Assembly: GCA_000611775.1 (NCBI GenBank)
Contig: KK106985.1
Coordinates: 1,784,291-1,848,290 of the forward strand
Origin: Umbilicaria muhlenbergii
Taxonomy: Eukaryota; Ascomycota; Lecanoromycetes; Umbilicariales; Umbilicariaceae
DNA: 64,000 nucleotides
Direction: 5' to 3'
The notes below the pieces were generated by a model. It had not been told where the DNA came from. It saw only the letters and a program-made list of their open reading frames with translations, and did no database searches. Position 1 is the first letter of the stretch; each line of letters starts with the position of its first letter. The translations under genes were made by a program, and so were the position numbers. Shown here one piece after another: positions 22,778 to 35,200 of the stretch.

Positions 22778-25150
22778 ATGATCGCACCGCTTCGACCACG
22801 GTCATGGATATGCCCAAGGTGTTTATACCGGCAGCAGCGGCCGCGCAGGTCTCTTGCGACAGCTGCAGCAGCCACGGCGAGTCTACCACGAGGCAAAGCC
22901 ACTGTAATGACAGATTATCCCCGGGCTATAGCACACTACAATGACCTCACCCTACGGCATCTCTTCGACTCACAACCATTCTGGCGCGACTTTTCAGATC
23001 ATACTCAAACAGATGGGCTCCCATGGCGGCCAGGCCTGTTCCAAAACCATTACTTGAAGAGCCCGGCTGGGTTTCGAGAATTCGCTAGGGTTACGCTGGA
23101 GAAATGTCGAAAAATAGTGGCGAAGGTTTTGGGGGCGTCAACAGCAGAAGAGTATATATCGATGGCCAGGGATCTCGATCGGCTGAGCGATCTCTTGTGT
23201 CGAGTAATAGATCTGTCCGATTTCGTTCGCTCCACGCATCCGGATCCTGCATTCCAAGGGGCAGCTACACAAGCTTATGCTTTGATGTTCGAGTACATGA
23301 ATGTTCTGAATACCACCACTGGTTTGAACGAGCAGCTACAGAAGGCCGCAGCGGATCCGAAGGTCATGGCTGCATGGAGTGAAGAGGAAAAGACAGTAGC
23401 ACAGATATTAATAAAGGATTTTTCAAAGTCCGCTATTGATTTACCTCGAGACAAGAGACAGAGGTTCGTGGACTTGTCTAATACAATCAGTCATCTTGGT
23501 CCTGAATTCGTCGATAAGATGCAACCGTCTACCGAGTTCATTACCCTCGACAGCAGCAGGATGAAGGGCTTCGACCCAGTCATACTTAAACGAATCACGA
23601 ATCGTCGTGGCAAGGCCCATTTACCCACTGTTGGCTTCCTCTCTACAACCGCGTTGAGAACTGTGGAGGACGAGAGCATCAGGAGGGAAATATACGTCGC
23701 CAGTCGAACGGCGTCGAAAAACCAAGTGCATACTCTAGAAATACTACTGCGATATCGTGCGGAACTCGCGACTTTGTCGGGGTACAATAGCTTCGCACAG
23801 ATGACTCTGATCGACAAACTGGCCAAGTCTCCTGAAGCAGTGAATAAATTCTTGATGGCCTTATCTGCTGATAACGGCGGGCTGATGCGTCAAGAGATGG
23901 ACGAGATTTTGAAGATGAAGAGAGCAGATCCTGCTATTCGTAACTCATCATGGCAGATCAATGCTTGGGACAAGGACTACTATCGCGCTCGCCTCGCCGC
24001 GCAAGCAAGGTCTACTTCCCGAAAACCCGACTTCCTGTCTGCGTATTTCTCCCTGGGAATTGTCATGCAAGGTCTCTCCCGCCTCTTTAATCGCCTCTAC
24101 GGTGTTCGCTTCGTCCCATATAAGCCACTACCTGGTGAAACGTGGAACCCAGACGTCCGCCGTTTAGACGTTATGGATGAAAACGGGGGTCACATTGCTG
24201 TGGTCTACTGCGATCTTTTCGCACGCGCGGGCAAGAATCCCAATCCAGCGCACTTCACACTCCGCTGTTCTCGTCTCATCTCTCCAGCTGAGATAGAGGA
24301 AGCATCTTCTTCCCCCGCATCTTCGGAATTAACACCCGTCCAAGCCGCCAACGACGGCATGGCCATTTCCGTCTCCCCATCAGGAGCAGTCTACCAACTC
24401 CCAACCATAGCTCTCATCTGCGACTTCGCCCCGCCCTCCAACCCCACCCAGCCCACCCTTCTCACCTTCCGAGAAGTCCAAACCCTCTTTCACGAAATGG
24501 GCCATGCCATCCACTCCATCCTCGGGCGCACCCAACTTCAAAACGTCTCCGGCACCCGCTGCGCCACCGACTTCGCCGAGCTGCCCTCGGTGCTCATGGA
24601 ACACTTCGCCGCCGACCCGGACGTCCTGGCGCTGTTTGCCAGACACTGGGAGACGGAAGCACCGCTGCCGTACGAAATGGTCGCCGAGAAATTGGCGATG
24701 GATCGCAGGGGACAGGCCGCGGAGACGGAGTCCCAGATCTTGCTCGCCATGCTGGATCAAGCCTACCACTCCGACTTACCCTTGCGGAAGGACTTCGACA
24801 GCACGGCCGTCTTTCACGGTATCCACGACCGCTACGGCAGTGTGCCCGAACCGCGGGAGACGAGCTGGCAAGGGTTCTTTGGTCATTTGGTCGGGTACGG
24901 GGGCACGTATTACAGCTATCTGTTTGACCGGGCGATTGCGGGGAGGGTGTGGAAGGAGGTTTTCCGCGGGGGGAAGGATGGGGGCGCGGTTAGTAGGGAG
25001 GGGGGGGAGAGGTTTAGGCAAGAGGTCTTGAAGTGGGGGGGAGCGAGGGATGGGTGGAGGTGCGTGGCGGGGGTTTTGGGGGATGGGAGGGTGGAGGAGG
25101 GGGGAGAGGAGGCGATGGCTGAGGTGGGGAGGTGGGGGGTTAGGGACTGA
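22778..25150 (+). CDS. OCT1: mitochondrial intermediate (octapeptidyl) peptidase
   Basis: M3-family zinc metallopeptidase of the mitochondrial matrix that removes an octapeptide from precursors already cut by MPP. Single exon, 790 residues, the normal length. The N-terminus is Arg/Ala-rich without acidic residues ([16 protein letters not shown]), a good mitochondrial presequence. The zinc site HEMGH is at residues 572-576 in [17 protein letters not shown], followed by the ligand region [15 protein letters not shown]. The C-terminal region YHSDLP to [18 protein letters not shown] also fits M3 peptidases. Base composition shifts inside the gene: mixed in the 5' half, C-rich from about 24300, and extremely G-rich over the last 250 nt, where the encoded tail becomes Gly/Glu/Arg-rich. 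It is convergent with SRC1. Confidence 0.96.
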   Translation: MIAPLRPRSWICPRCLYRQQRPRRSLATAAAATASLPRGKATVMTDYPRAIAHYNDLTLRHLFDSQPFWRDFSDHTQTDGLPWRPGLFQNHYLKSPAGFREFARVTLEKCRKIVAKVLGASTAEEYISMARDLDRLSDLLCRVIDLSDFVRSTHPDPAFQGAATQAYALMFEYMNVLNTTTGLNEQLQKAAADPKVMAAWSEEEKTVAQILIKDFSKSAIDLPRDKRQRFVDLSNTISHLGPEFVDKMQPSTEFITLDSSRMKGFDPVILKRITNRRGKAHLPTVGFLSTTALRTVEDESIRREIYVASRTASKNQVHTLEILLRYRAELATLSGYNSFAQMTLIDKLAKSPEAVNKFLMALSADNGGLMRQEMDEILKMKRADPAIRNSSWQINAWDKDYYRARLAAQARSTSRKPDFLSAYFSLGIVMQGLSRLFNRLYGVRFVPYKPLPGETWNPDVRRLDVMDENGGHIAVVYCDLFARAGKNPNPAHFTLRCSRLISPAEIEEASSSPASSELTPVQAANDGMAISVSPSGAVYQLPTIALICDFAPPSNPTQPTLLTFREVQTLFHEMGHAIHSILGRTQLQNVSGTRCATDFAELPSVLMEHFAADPDVLALFARHWETEAPLPYEMVAEKLAMDRRGQAAETESQILLAMLDQAYHSDLPLRKDFDSTAVFHGIHDRYGSVPEPRETSWQGFFGHLVGYGGTYYSYLFDRAIAGRVWKEVFRGGKDGGAVSREGGERFRQEVLKWGGARDGWRCVAGVLGDGRVEEGGEEAMAEVGRWGVRD

Positions 25151-25614
25151 TGGTGGTGGTTGGGGATTTTGGGGTTTCTTTGTGGCATGTAGGGCCATGT
25201 ACAGCCAATAGAATAATTGGACATCCCTGCGTCGGAGCTTTAAGGGTTTTTTCTTTGTGGGTGGGAATCTCGATGTTTCTGGTTGTACACTTTTGGAGGC
25301 AGTAGAGATTGAGATCAGCACCTTCATCGATGGTGCAGACATGACTATGAGATTAAGAAGCAGGAGCACCTTTAAAAGAATATCTCGTATCCTTTTCTCT
25401 GTGCACTTTGGAACATTGTGTTGCTCACAGGTCATGGTGACGCTCAAAGGAGTTCCCGCGATTCCGTCCATCCCACCACAAACGCCCAAAGAGTCGAGCA
25501 AACGGCTCAAACGAGTAGCTCATTATCCCTATTCCGAAAAGCATCAATATTAAACCCCAGTCCAGCTCGTAAACCTACATCACAAGAATCGAAAGATCTC
25601 GGCAAGCCCACGAA
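25151..25614. other. convergent intergenic OCT1/SRC1
   Basis: 464 bp between the two gene ends. No gene was recognised. It is flanked on both sides by strong GC-skew islands. Confidence 0.6.
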
Positions 25615-27892
25615 TCAATAAACCGGCCTCCCCTCATCCCACCTCCTCACCTCCCCCATCTCCGTCTTTACCTTCGCCTCCCCAACCGGACTGTCCCGTC
25701 CATCAGGCGTCCCCCCAACCGGCCCCAAACTCCACCTCCCCGCACCCGCACCCGCAATGTCCTTCACCCCCGCCACCGGCGTATCTTCCAACAGTCCCAA
25801 CCCCCCAATCCACTCCCACACCCTCCCCACCTCCCCCATCCTCCCCTCCCGCACACTAGCCCTCACGTTCGAATTCCCCTCCACCACCCCCCTCACCCGC
25901 TTCCACACCCTCTCCCGCCGCGCCGCCGAGAACTCTTCCCGCAAAACGTCATCCCGCATCTGCGCGACACTAATCCACGGCTCCCCCGCCCTGCCCTGCG
26001 CATGCAGCGCCGCTTGCGTGGCGAGGCGATCCAGCGTCGTGGAGACGAGGAGCGGGACGCGCGCGTTGTCGGACCGGAGGGTGGAGATTTGGTGACGCGC
26101 GAAGAGGAGGGCGGAGGTGAGGATTAGCAGGCTAGTAAGTTGGATTCGATGGCGCGCCAGCGCGAGGCGCGCGGATCGGCGGAGAGCGCAGGGGAGGGGG
26201 AGGCGGGCGAGGGAGGTGGATGCGAGTTGGAGGTGGTGGGGGGTGCGTCTGCGGGGGGGAGGGGGGATCTGGTTAGTGCCATGTGTCAGAGATTTGTGTT
26301 TAGGTTTTTTTTAATTGAAGAGATCATGTTTGGGTCACGTCGTCGCCCTGTAGGGGATAGATAGGGGTTGCAATAGAGGACACTTACCCGTCAACGTTGC
26401 TGACCACCTCGTCTCGACCGAGTATTTCCCCGATAGCGCCTTTCCACAGCTCCTCGAATTCGGCTTCGCCCATGCCTCGTCGCCTCTTCTTGGCAACCTC
26501 CTTCTTCAATACGGCCTCGTCGATCTCGAGGATGGGGATGTCTTTGCCTTGTTCGTCGACCAGAGTCCCGCATTCCCATTTCGCTTTTCTTTCCCGTAAC
26601 TCGTCGACTGCCCTGTCAGCGACCGCTTTCACTCTTCGCACCTTTTCACCGTCAGGTTCGCAGCTCGGCGGTAGTGGGATCAGGCCGCCCAGGGCCAAGG
26701 GATGTGGCTTCATGACAAAATCCGGTTCGCATCTCGTTATCATCCCTTCGTAACAATATGCGTGTTGTGGACACGGTTCACACTCAGGCTGTAAAGCTGA
26801 CGCCCATTCTGGAATTTGCACATTCGAGAGCGCCGTCGAGGGTCTGCCGATGCCACAGTAACCGACTTCAATCTTCTCACGCCTCCACCAGGTTGCGTAA
26901 CCGGCCAATAAAGTCATGATGACGACCCAAGGTGCCGATTTAGGCACTCTGTTCGTTTTCTGGGGTCGTTTCTTCTTGCGTGGCCCGTAGATGTCCACCT
27001 CGCCATTCGCCGCCCGCGCTCGAACCAAGTCAAGCTGCTCCTCTGGTGTGAACTCTTCACCCACCTCGATACCATCATCATCTGGCTCGTCCTTGACCTT
27101 TGATGTCCCAAGTCTGGCGACCGGGACATCAAAGGTCTTCCTCGAGGGTACCACGATCCCATCTTCTTGCTTGACTCTGGCATGCCCGTCATTGCTCACG
27201 CCTTCAGTCCTCCGTCTCCGTGAGGAGCTGATCCTCCGCTCTACACCTGTCGCTGAACTCTTCCGTCGTGCCCCATTAGGAGTTAAGGGCGAACTGCCGC
27301 TTTGGAAGGGGTTATCGTAGCTGAATGCGCTTTCCCTCTTAGATGATCTAGTCGTCCTATCTTCTGGCTCCTCAATCTTCACAGTGGGTGTAATCTCGCT
27401 CTTCCGGGTCCTACGCGGCACAGGCTGTTTCGATTCTTCTTGACCTAGGTCGGTATCTGACTCTCTGGCATGCTTGTTAGAGCTTTTCCGACTGCTCAGA
27501 GTCTTCCTGGGTGCCGGAGCTTGATCCGTGCCATCTTCAGTTGAAACCCTTTCGCTTCTTCTCGTCTTCCGTTTTGGACTATCTGGTACAGGTGGCGGCG
27601 GCATCAGAATGGTGTCTTCGTCATCGTCTCCATTGACTGTTCCCTCCTGACTGCTCGGCATGTCTGTTATGCCCTTGCTCGTACGCTTTGTCCTTGAACG
27701 AGCAGCAAGAATCTTGCGCGACCGAGGCACGAGCTCTTGGGTGAAAATGTCGATGAGTTGTGGCTTTTTCGCCGATGACGGGTATGGAATGTCATGTGAC
27801 ACCAGTATAGCCCGTAGCCGTGGAACTGTGAGCGAGGCCGGGTCGAAGGTGGGAGAAAGGTATTCGAGCTCGGAGCCTGAAGCCATGTTCAC
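25615..27892 (-). CDS. SRC1: inner nuclear membrane protein Src1/Heh1 (HeH + MSC domains)
   Basis: LEM-family inner nuclear membrane protein that tethers chromatin and rDNA and helps nuclear pore quality control. Exons 27892-26388 and 26248-25615 join in phase to 712 residues (an alternative Met at 27886 is as good). Order: an N-terminal HeH fold (SLTVPRLRAILVSHDIPYP, residues about 21-60), a long basic Ser-rich nucleoplasmic linker with Lys/Arg clusters for import, a first membrane segment (APWVVIMTLLAGYATWW), a lumenal domain with Cys pairs (YCGIG, PECEPCPQHAYCYEG, TRCEPDFVM, PSCEPDG), a second membrane segment just after the intron (LTSLLILTSALLFARH), and a Man1/Src1 winged-helix tail (WISVAQMRDDVLREE...VWKRVRGVVEGNSNVRA). 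Splicing is needed to reach the second membrane segment. Confidence 0.93.
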
Positions 27893-28585
27893 GGAAACAA
27901 AGGGCGGGCCTATCTAGATGCTCGTCGCGTGGTGCGGTGTGGTCTCTGGAGGTATTTGTGAGTTCAGATCGGCCCGATAATGACATGCACACGAGTGATG
28001 CGCAACTGGTAGTGCGAGAGAACGATGAGCGCCGTTCCGCAGAGCCGGACTGGCCGAAGGGTTGAGTCTGTTGCAGTCGTAGTGGAGGAGTGAACCAACA
28101 AAGCATACAAAGGTTCGTCGCAGGCAGAGATCCAAGCTATCAAATAGCCGAACTCTCAGGCCTCAAGCTCCTCAGCCTTCGTTGCTGCCAAGACCGACCT
28201 GATGGCGTGGCTGCCCCCAATCACTTTCCTCAGTCCGCTGTGTAATTACGGTGTCTATGTTTCACGAATGATCGCAGTGTTGTGATTGCAGTCTTATCAC
28301 GACCTTATCACCATCACCCATTTCCTGAAGCTACTGAGGGTGGTCAAGGAGAATATTGCCTAAGCTACCTTACTAGTCTGCAGGTGACATCATTGACCGA
28401 ACGTTCGTCATATCTCATCAAGCAAGCATATACGTATGTAACAGGTGATTAGTCAATACATCTCTACGCGTTGGAAACGCTCGCTGTCCCTGAATCCTCA
28501 TGCTGATGTCCCCAACGCCTGTTGAATCCAGCGCAACTAATCTGTCTCCGTAACCCGCCCGGCAACGCCATCTTCATTATTGCCA
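27893..28585. other. SRC1 upstream region / RCR-like 3' flank
   Basis: About 690 bp with no gene recognised. A single CTACCTTACT motif occurs at 28365-28376. Confidence 0.5.
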
Positions 28586-29128
28586 TCACCTAATGATGCC
28601 ATCTCTTCCCTTCTTTCCTGGTGGCGGACCAACAGGCGCACTGTAGACTGGGTCGCCACCACTCGCCGGCTGGTACGAACTGGTTGGCTGTTGTAGCTCG
28701 TACGAATTTTGCTGCCCTCCGAAGTACCCCTGGTTGCCGTTGCCGTAGTATGTCTGACCGGCCGGAGGAGAGTAGACTGGAGGCGGAGCTGGACCCGTAG
28801 TATATCCACTGTTGTACTGCTGGGGTGGAGCTCCAGTGTATGTGGCGGGCGCATGACCTGGTGGAGTCCTTCCTCCGGCCCAGCCAGTACCGCGATACGG
28901 GTTCATGCCAGCGCGACGACGTCGACGAGCGGTGATACAGCTGTAAAATAATCAGGAGCCATCATCATGATATCTGATGGAGAGGAAGACATACGCAAAT
29001 AGGAAGAAGAGTAAGAATATGGCGACAATGATGACAGCTGTGAGAACCCATCGTCCATAGTTGTCCCAGGCGGAGTTACACCCGTAGTCGCTGTTGTAGT
29101 ATCCATAATCGCAACTGGTCACAGACAT
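28586..29128 (-). CDS. small RCR-type single-pass membrane protein with PPxY motif
   Basis: Exons 29128-28995 and 28940-28586 join in phase to 162 residues. A short Cys/Tyr-rich exoplasmic segment (CDYGYYNSDYGCNSAW) is followed by one membrane span (WVLTAVIIVAIFLLFFLFACI), an Arg cluster (ARRRRRAG) as stop-transfer, then a Pro/Tyr/Gly/Gln-rich cytoplasmic tail. The layout matches the RCR family (yeast Rcr1/Rcr2, Congo red resistance and endosome-vacuole traffic). The tail holds PPVY, a PPxY site of the kind bound by Rsp5-type ubiquitin ligases, plus further P-x-Y elements. The exact orthology is uncertain. Confidence 0.75.
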
Positions 29129-30515
29129 TGGTTAGTTTGGAAGAATGAAAGACGAAAGACGAACGTGAACGCGACCAAATGAACAGTGTTGATCATCGTC
29201 GACAGCAAACCGGCAGGACCCCAGCACCATGGCGAGGAGCGTCACTGATCTGTGGCGTTCATGGTTGTTCCAGAAATGCGAGGATGCGACATGGGAGCTT
29301 ACTTGTAGTCCTGCCTTGGTAAAATCATCACAACTGTGGCGAGTGAGGATTGGTGCGAAAAGGACGGTGGACTGAGGTGTTCACAGCACAGACGATTCCG
29401 ACGAATCAGACAAGATGAGATGTAAGACGTCAGACGTGCAGGGATCAGGCAACAGGCAGCGTAGGACACGAGATGTATGGATGAAGGTGCTAAGAGGTGA
29501 ACGTTGACGACGGACCAGTTTATAAGAACTCAGGTGGCGCGCGAGGTAGGCTGTGCTGGCGCAAGGAGTGGCAGGGCTGAGGGGGCGTACGCAACGCATC
29601 CATCGGGCTTCCGTAACGGTTCGGTCGGATGCGGTGTGGCGGCCGAGACGCTGAGACGCTGAGACGCTGAACGCTGAGACGCTACGATGCTGACATGTAC
29701 GGAGTCCTCGTAGACGCTGAGACGCTGAAATGGCGGAGAGGCCCGCTTGCTGGGCCAATCAGCGCTCGTGCATTCCAACGCCGGCGGGCAGGGATCAGGG
29801 GTGCAGGTGTCGCTGCAAGTGCCATGAATTGCATTGCCAGCGCATCAGAACGCGGGATGAACTGTATTTGTAGTCGGTGTTTATCCCCTCAAGCCATTCA
29901 ACCTCCGTCCACTCTCTCTTCCTCCTCTCCCCTCTGCCATGTGCGTATGTACGATGCGTGATCACGAATCACGACGCCTTTGCTGCCCCCGTACGAGCCG
30001 AGCGCCGTCAATGGTCATCGGCCGGCATTCATGCCTACTCAGCCTCTTCCACGTTGCTGGCCGCTGAAGAGTCATGGACCCTTATTCGGGCACCGACTTC
30101 GGATCCTGTTACATCCGCCAGAGGCTTAGGGGCATGGGCAAAGGTGTCTTCAACGTATATCTCAGGTGGTCAATGTCGCAACGGCCATCACCCCGCACAG
30201 GGCACAGGTTGGCATCACCGCAGGCTCCACCATAAAAAACGCGGTTGGCATTAGATACTCCCCAGACTATGGGTCGTGAACAGCCAGAAAACCTGAGACA
30301 GACGTTACACCATCGCCCGGAAAGACATTCGAATGAAAAACGACATGACAGTGCCCTGAGCAGTTGAAATATAATTCGCCATTGCTGGCTGCAATGCTTC
30401 GCTTGCGTCTTTCCATCGCGTCATTAATGTCGTCAAATTTCCCATCATACTGAGTTCGTTGGCAGTCGTAGGCATCGTCGCAGTCCTCCGTCCATATCGT
30501 GCCTGATCCTCTCAC
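29129..30515. other. gene-poor stretch with minisatellite
   Basis: About 1.4 kb upstream of the RCR-like gene and downstream of ARL8. It holds the GAGACGCT minisatellite (29644-29728). Open frames here are short and unconvincing. No RNA gene was recognised. Confidence 0.5.
29644..29728. repeat. GAGACGCT octamer minisatellite
   Basis: Two runs, 29644-29682 and 29711-29728, of the 8-mer GAGACGCT with occasional shortened units (GAACGCT), separated by a diverged spacer. About seven copies in all. Confidence 0.85.
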
Positions 30516-31446
30516 TCACTTGCTCGTTCGTGCAATCAGCCACTGCAGGACAGCGTCCAGGTTTGTCTCCTCTTTGGCACTGATACCATAGCAGCTGACC
30601 TCTCGGTGGGAGACAGACTTGAGATTTAACGCTTCGATCAACTCGTCGACCGAGAGCTTGTTCGGCAGGTCGGATTTGTTACCAAGCACGAGCAGCGGAA
30701 TCCCGTCCAGTACTGGCTTTTCGAGCAAAGCGTGCAGCTCCTCACTTGCGATCGGAAGCGCCTCCTTGTCTGCCGCGTCGACGATGTACCTGCGGAATTG
30801 TCAGTCCGATCAAGCAGGGCTTCATTCGGTCGAGGAAACGAACACAATAGCGTTCACTCCACGGCAATACCTCTCCCACATCGAACGAAACCTAGGTTGG
30901 CCCCCAAGATCCCAGCTATTAGGCCGTCAGTTAGATTCATGCTGGAGACCAAGGAAGTGGCTGAACAAAACGCATACCATTTGAGGGTGACATGGCCTTT
31001 CTGGACGCGCTTCATGTTGAATCCAACAGTCGGGATGGAGCTTTGTCAAAAAGAAGAGTCAGATTTGGCATGCAGGCAATCAAGACGCTACAACTCCGAA
31101 TACAAGGAGCCGGACATACTCTATCGTGAACTCTCCACCCTATACAGGCCAAGGTCAGCGTGGCTCCATGGCTACAGGGCGCAGAATCAGGTCTCACGGC
31201 CAGCACTCGCAACAACGAGGTTTTCCCAGCATTCTGCAATCCGATCATCGTTATGTCCATCTCCGTTGCCCTGGATCACACGTTTCGATTAGTCAACATG
31301 CGCCAGAGCGGTGGCCATTGATTTCAGGCTCGAGTCCAACATCACCGTGCATCGGACCTCTCACTTTCGTCCAGGCTTTTTGGAGAATGTGCTTACCAGA
31401 ACAATCGCAACAACCAGTCATAGATGCTTCTGAAAAAGCCGGCCAT
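30516..31446 (-). CDS. ARL8: Arl8-type small GTPase
   Basis: Arf-like GTPase that in other eukaryotes recruits kinesin and tethers to lysosomes; a vacuolar/endosomal role is inferred here. Six exons, 31446-31397, 31270-31198, 31139-31120, 31040-30978, 30915-30844 and 30789-30516, join in phase to 183 residues, close to the 186 of animal Arl8. Motifs in order: amphipathic N-terminus [18 protein letters not shown]-loop GLQNAGKT, switch I IPTVGFNM, switch II WDLGGQ, NKSD for guanine recognition, and ISAKEETN. There is no Gly2 for myristoylation, as in Arl8, which is N-acetylated instead. Exon 3 is only 20 nt (GGEFTI + 2 nt). The fifth donor is the unusual GTTCGT. It is divergent from RPA135. Confidence 0.95.
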
Positions 31447-32204
31447 TGTGGCAAGAGGTCACTCTACGTGCGAGAGCGTCTGTAACCTTCTGGTGGTGGC
31501 GCCGCGTCGTGGTGACTTTGTGAATTTCTCGGTTTGCGGAGTGGAAAAGGAACGGGGTGCGGGGACTTGGCTCAAGTCGTGATAGCTGGGAACCCGTGGG
31601 TGCAAAGGTCGCAAAACGCAGAACTGACGAAAGTGTCGAGCACCGCTGCCAACAATATTAGAGGCTGAGATAATCGCACCCTGTCAAGTTCGGTGATGAA
31701 CAACGATCTGATGAGTAGAGTCGTGCTATTCGCTATGAGCTACCAGCTCTGGGCTCCGCGGTTGTGCAGGGCAGGTGATGGTGCCTGAAGCGCGCAAGCT
31801 GCAAGTAAGAGCTCTGTGCGTGCGACTCCTGCGTAGGTACTGGCAGACTGGGTGCTGGGTGCTGGATGCTGGGACGCTGGGTGCGGGAAAAGAGTCGCCC
31901 TTGTCCTTGGGAAGCTGGCCGTGCTTGCATAAGTCACGAGAGATGACACGCGCTAACGCGATTAGGTAATTGAGCGTGGGTTGGAGGGGAAGCACAACAT
32001 TATGCAATAATAATGCAACAGCCCGTATCGATAAGAACCTTACCTTAAATTTTCACATGTTGTGCAAGTGTGGTTGCATAACTCTGTAATAAAATCGACA
32101 AGGCCTCCTCAGCCCATCCAAAGTACTCCGTCCACAGCGACCACAGCTGTCAGATATGATGGTACTATACCGGATGTGTGGGACCTAGGATCGGTCTATC
32201 CATC
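31447..32204. promoter_or_regulatory. divergent upstream region ARL8/RPA135
   Basis: About 760 bp between start codons. It contains a CTGGGTG-type repeat (31846-31887) and an AACCTTACCTTAAAT motif at 32036-32050, about 155 bp before the RPA135 start. No gene was recognised. Confidence 0.5.
31846..31887. repeat. CTGGGTG short tandem repeat
   Basis: About six imperfect heptamer copies (CTGGGTG, CTGGATG, CTGGGACG variants) within 42 bp in the ARL8/RPA135 intergenic region. Confidence 0.75.
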
Positions 32205-35200
32205 ATGGCACCTTCGGCTGCAGCGCCTACAGATACCCAATGGACCTGTGCATTCGACACACTCCGCCGAGAGAAACTTTTCCGGAACCCCCCAAAAGAC
32301 CACACCGCCTACCCTGCGCTCGTTGCGGCTTTGCAACCTCACATCGAGTCATTCAACGCCTTGCTCGATGATAGCAAACTACTTGAAGCCGGTGTGCAAG
32401 ATATTGGCACCAAGGTCTTCCTTGATGGCGAGCCGGAATCTCCAAGCGAGAGAGGTCAAAGATTGAAGGATGGGAGACCTCCCAAGTCAAGAAACAGGCT
32501 GAGCGTGAGGATACGGGAGATGTTCTTGGAGAAAGCGGTGCTACCGCCAAACAACAAGTTCAGTACAAAGAACAGGGAAATATACCCAGCAGAATGTCGG
32601 GAGAGGCACGCCACCTACAGGGGCAGGTTAAGAGCCAGGGTGGAGTATAGAGTCAATAGCGGAGAGTGGCACGAATCACTCCGAGAATTGGGTCAGGTGC
32701 CCATCATGCTCAAAAGTAACAGGTGCCATCTAGAGAAGTGCACACCCGCACAGCTTGTTCTTCACAAAGAGGAGTCGGAGGAGCTAGGGGGGTACTTTAT
32801 CGTCAACGGCAATGAGAAGCTCATCCGAATGCTCATTGTCTCGCGGCGCAACTATCCGATGGCCATCATACGAGGTTCTTTTGTCAATCGAGGACCAGCA
32901 TATACCAAGTATGGTATGCAGATCAGATCAGTGCGGCCGGATCAGACATCCCAGACGAATGTTCTTCACTATCTGAGTGATGGTAATGTGACGTTTCGGT
33001 TCTCGTGGCGAAAGAACGAATACTTGGTACCGGTCATGATGATATTGAAGGCGCTCGTGGAGACAAACGACCGTGAAATCTTTGAAGGACTTGTTGGCAC
33101 TCTTGGCTCGAAGGGTGTGGAGAACACGTTCATGACCGACCGGGTTGAGCTGCTCCTGCGAACATACAAGGCTTACAACCTGAACGGCAAAGCCAAGACA
33201 CGGGCTTATCTGGGTGAGAAATTCAAGCCTGTTCTTGGTGTTCCGGATGACATGCCAGACGAGGAGGCTGGCGCAGAATTCTTGAGGAAATTAGTACTCG
33301 TGCATCTTGGGAATTGCAACGTGACCGAGGCGCAAGATAGTGATAAGTTTCGCATGCTCATCTTCATGATAAGAAAGTTATACGCTTTGGTCGCCGGCGA
33401 CTGTGCGGTCGATAACCCGGACGCGGTGTCGAACCAAGAAATCTTACTTGGAGGCTTCCTATACGGCATGATCATCAAAGAAAAGTTGGATGATTGGTTG
33501 AGGTCAATACAAGGAGCGGCTCAAGAATGGTCGCTACGGAACAATAAGGCCAAGTTCACTGATCCGAGTTTCTTGAAGGAATTTGCTGGCAAGGTCCTCA
33601 AAAGGACGAATGAGAATATCGGAGGTTTACTCGAGTACTTTCTATCAACTGGCAATCTAGTCAGTCCTACTGGGCTTGACCTACAGCAGACATCAGGTTT
33701 CACTGTTGTAGCAGAGAAAATCAATTTCTACAGGTTCATCAGTCACTTTCGTATGGTGCATCGAGGAAGCTTTTTTGCTCAATTAAAGACCACCACAGTA
33801 CGAAAGCTATTACCCGAGAGTTGGGGTTTCCTCTGTCCCGTACACACGCCGGATGGCAGTCCATGCGGCCTACTAAACCATCTAGCTCACAAATGCAAGA
33901 TCACCACGCGTGATCTGGACGTCTCTGCTTTACCCCAGCTGCTTGCCCAATTAGGGGTCACTACTTCCTCTTCTGCATCAGTGGATGAAAGCGTCGTTGT
34001 GCAGCTCGATGGGAGAATACTTGGCTTCTGTACTCCCAAGCAGGCGCGCATTATTGGGGATACTCTACGATACTGGAAGGTAGGGGAAACGCATAAGGTT
34101 CCTGTCGAGCTTGAGATAGGTTATATCCCAAACTCCAACGGTGGTCAATATCCAGGCATATACCTCTTCTCCCAAGCAGCACGGATGATTCGGCCAGCCA
34201 TATATCTTCCCCTCCAGAAACAAGATTTCATTGGTCCATTCGAACAGCCCTTTATGTCTATCGCTTGCACTGAGCCAGAAATAGAATCTGGGGAATCTAC
34301 CCATGTCGAATACGATCCAACAAACATCCTCTCCATCGTTGCCAATCAAACTCCATTTTCGGACTTCAACCAGTCCCCCCGCAACATGTACCAATGTCAG
34401 ATGGGCAAACAAGCAATGGGCACCCCAGGAACTGCTCTCCGATACCGTACAGATAACAAAGCTTATCGTCTCCAAACGGGCCAAACCCCTATCGTACGTC
34501 CACCTCTTTATAACGAATACGGCCTTGACAACTTTCCGAATGGCATGAACGCCGTCGTTGCCGTCATATCCTACACTGGTTACGACATGGACGACGCCAT
34601 GATAATCAACAAATCCGCGCACGAGCGCGGCTTTGGCCATGGCACAATCTACAAAACCAAACTGATCAAGCTTGAGGAGAACGCGCGTAAAACGCGCTCC
34701 ACCCGCTCCATCACTAAACTCTTTGGGTTCGCTCCCAACTCACCCGTCTCCGCTGGCGTCCGCAACCGCCTCGACCAAGACGGCCTCCCCTACGTCGGCA
34801 CCATGGTCTCCGAAGGCGACGTCCTCTGCGCCTCTCACACCGTAACTCTCGATCCGTACACGAATACCTACATCAACCGCGACGGACTCACCGAAATGCA
34901 CAAATACAAGGACGCCGAAACGGCCTTTGTAGAAGAAGTGCGTATCCTCGGCTCCGAATCCGGCTCCGAGCCCTGCCAAGCCGTCAGCATCAAACTGCGC
35001 ATCCCGCGCTCCCCCGTCATCGGCGACAAGTTCTCCTCGCGGCACGGTCAAAAGGGTGTCTGCTCGCAGAAATGGCCGGCCATTGATATGCCCTTTTCGG
35101 AATCGGGCATCGTGCCCGACGTCATCATCAACCCGCACGCCTTCCCCTCCCGCATGACCATCGGCATGTTCGTCGAATCCCTCGCCGGCAAAGCGGGCGC

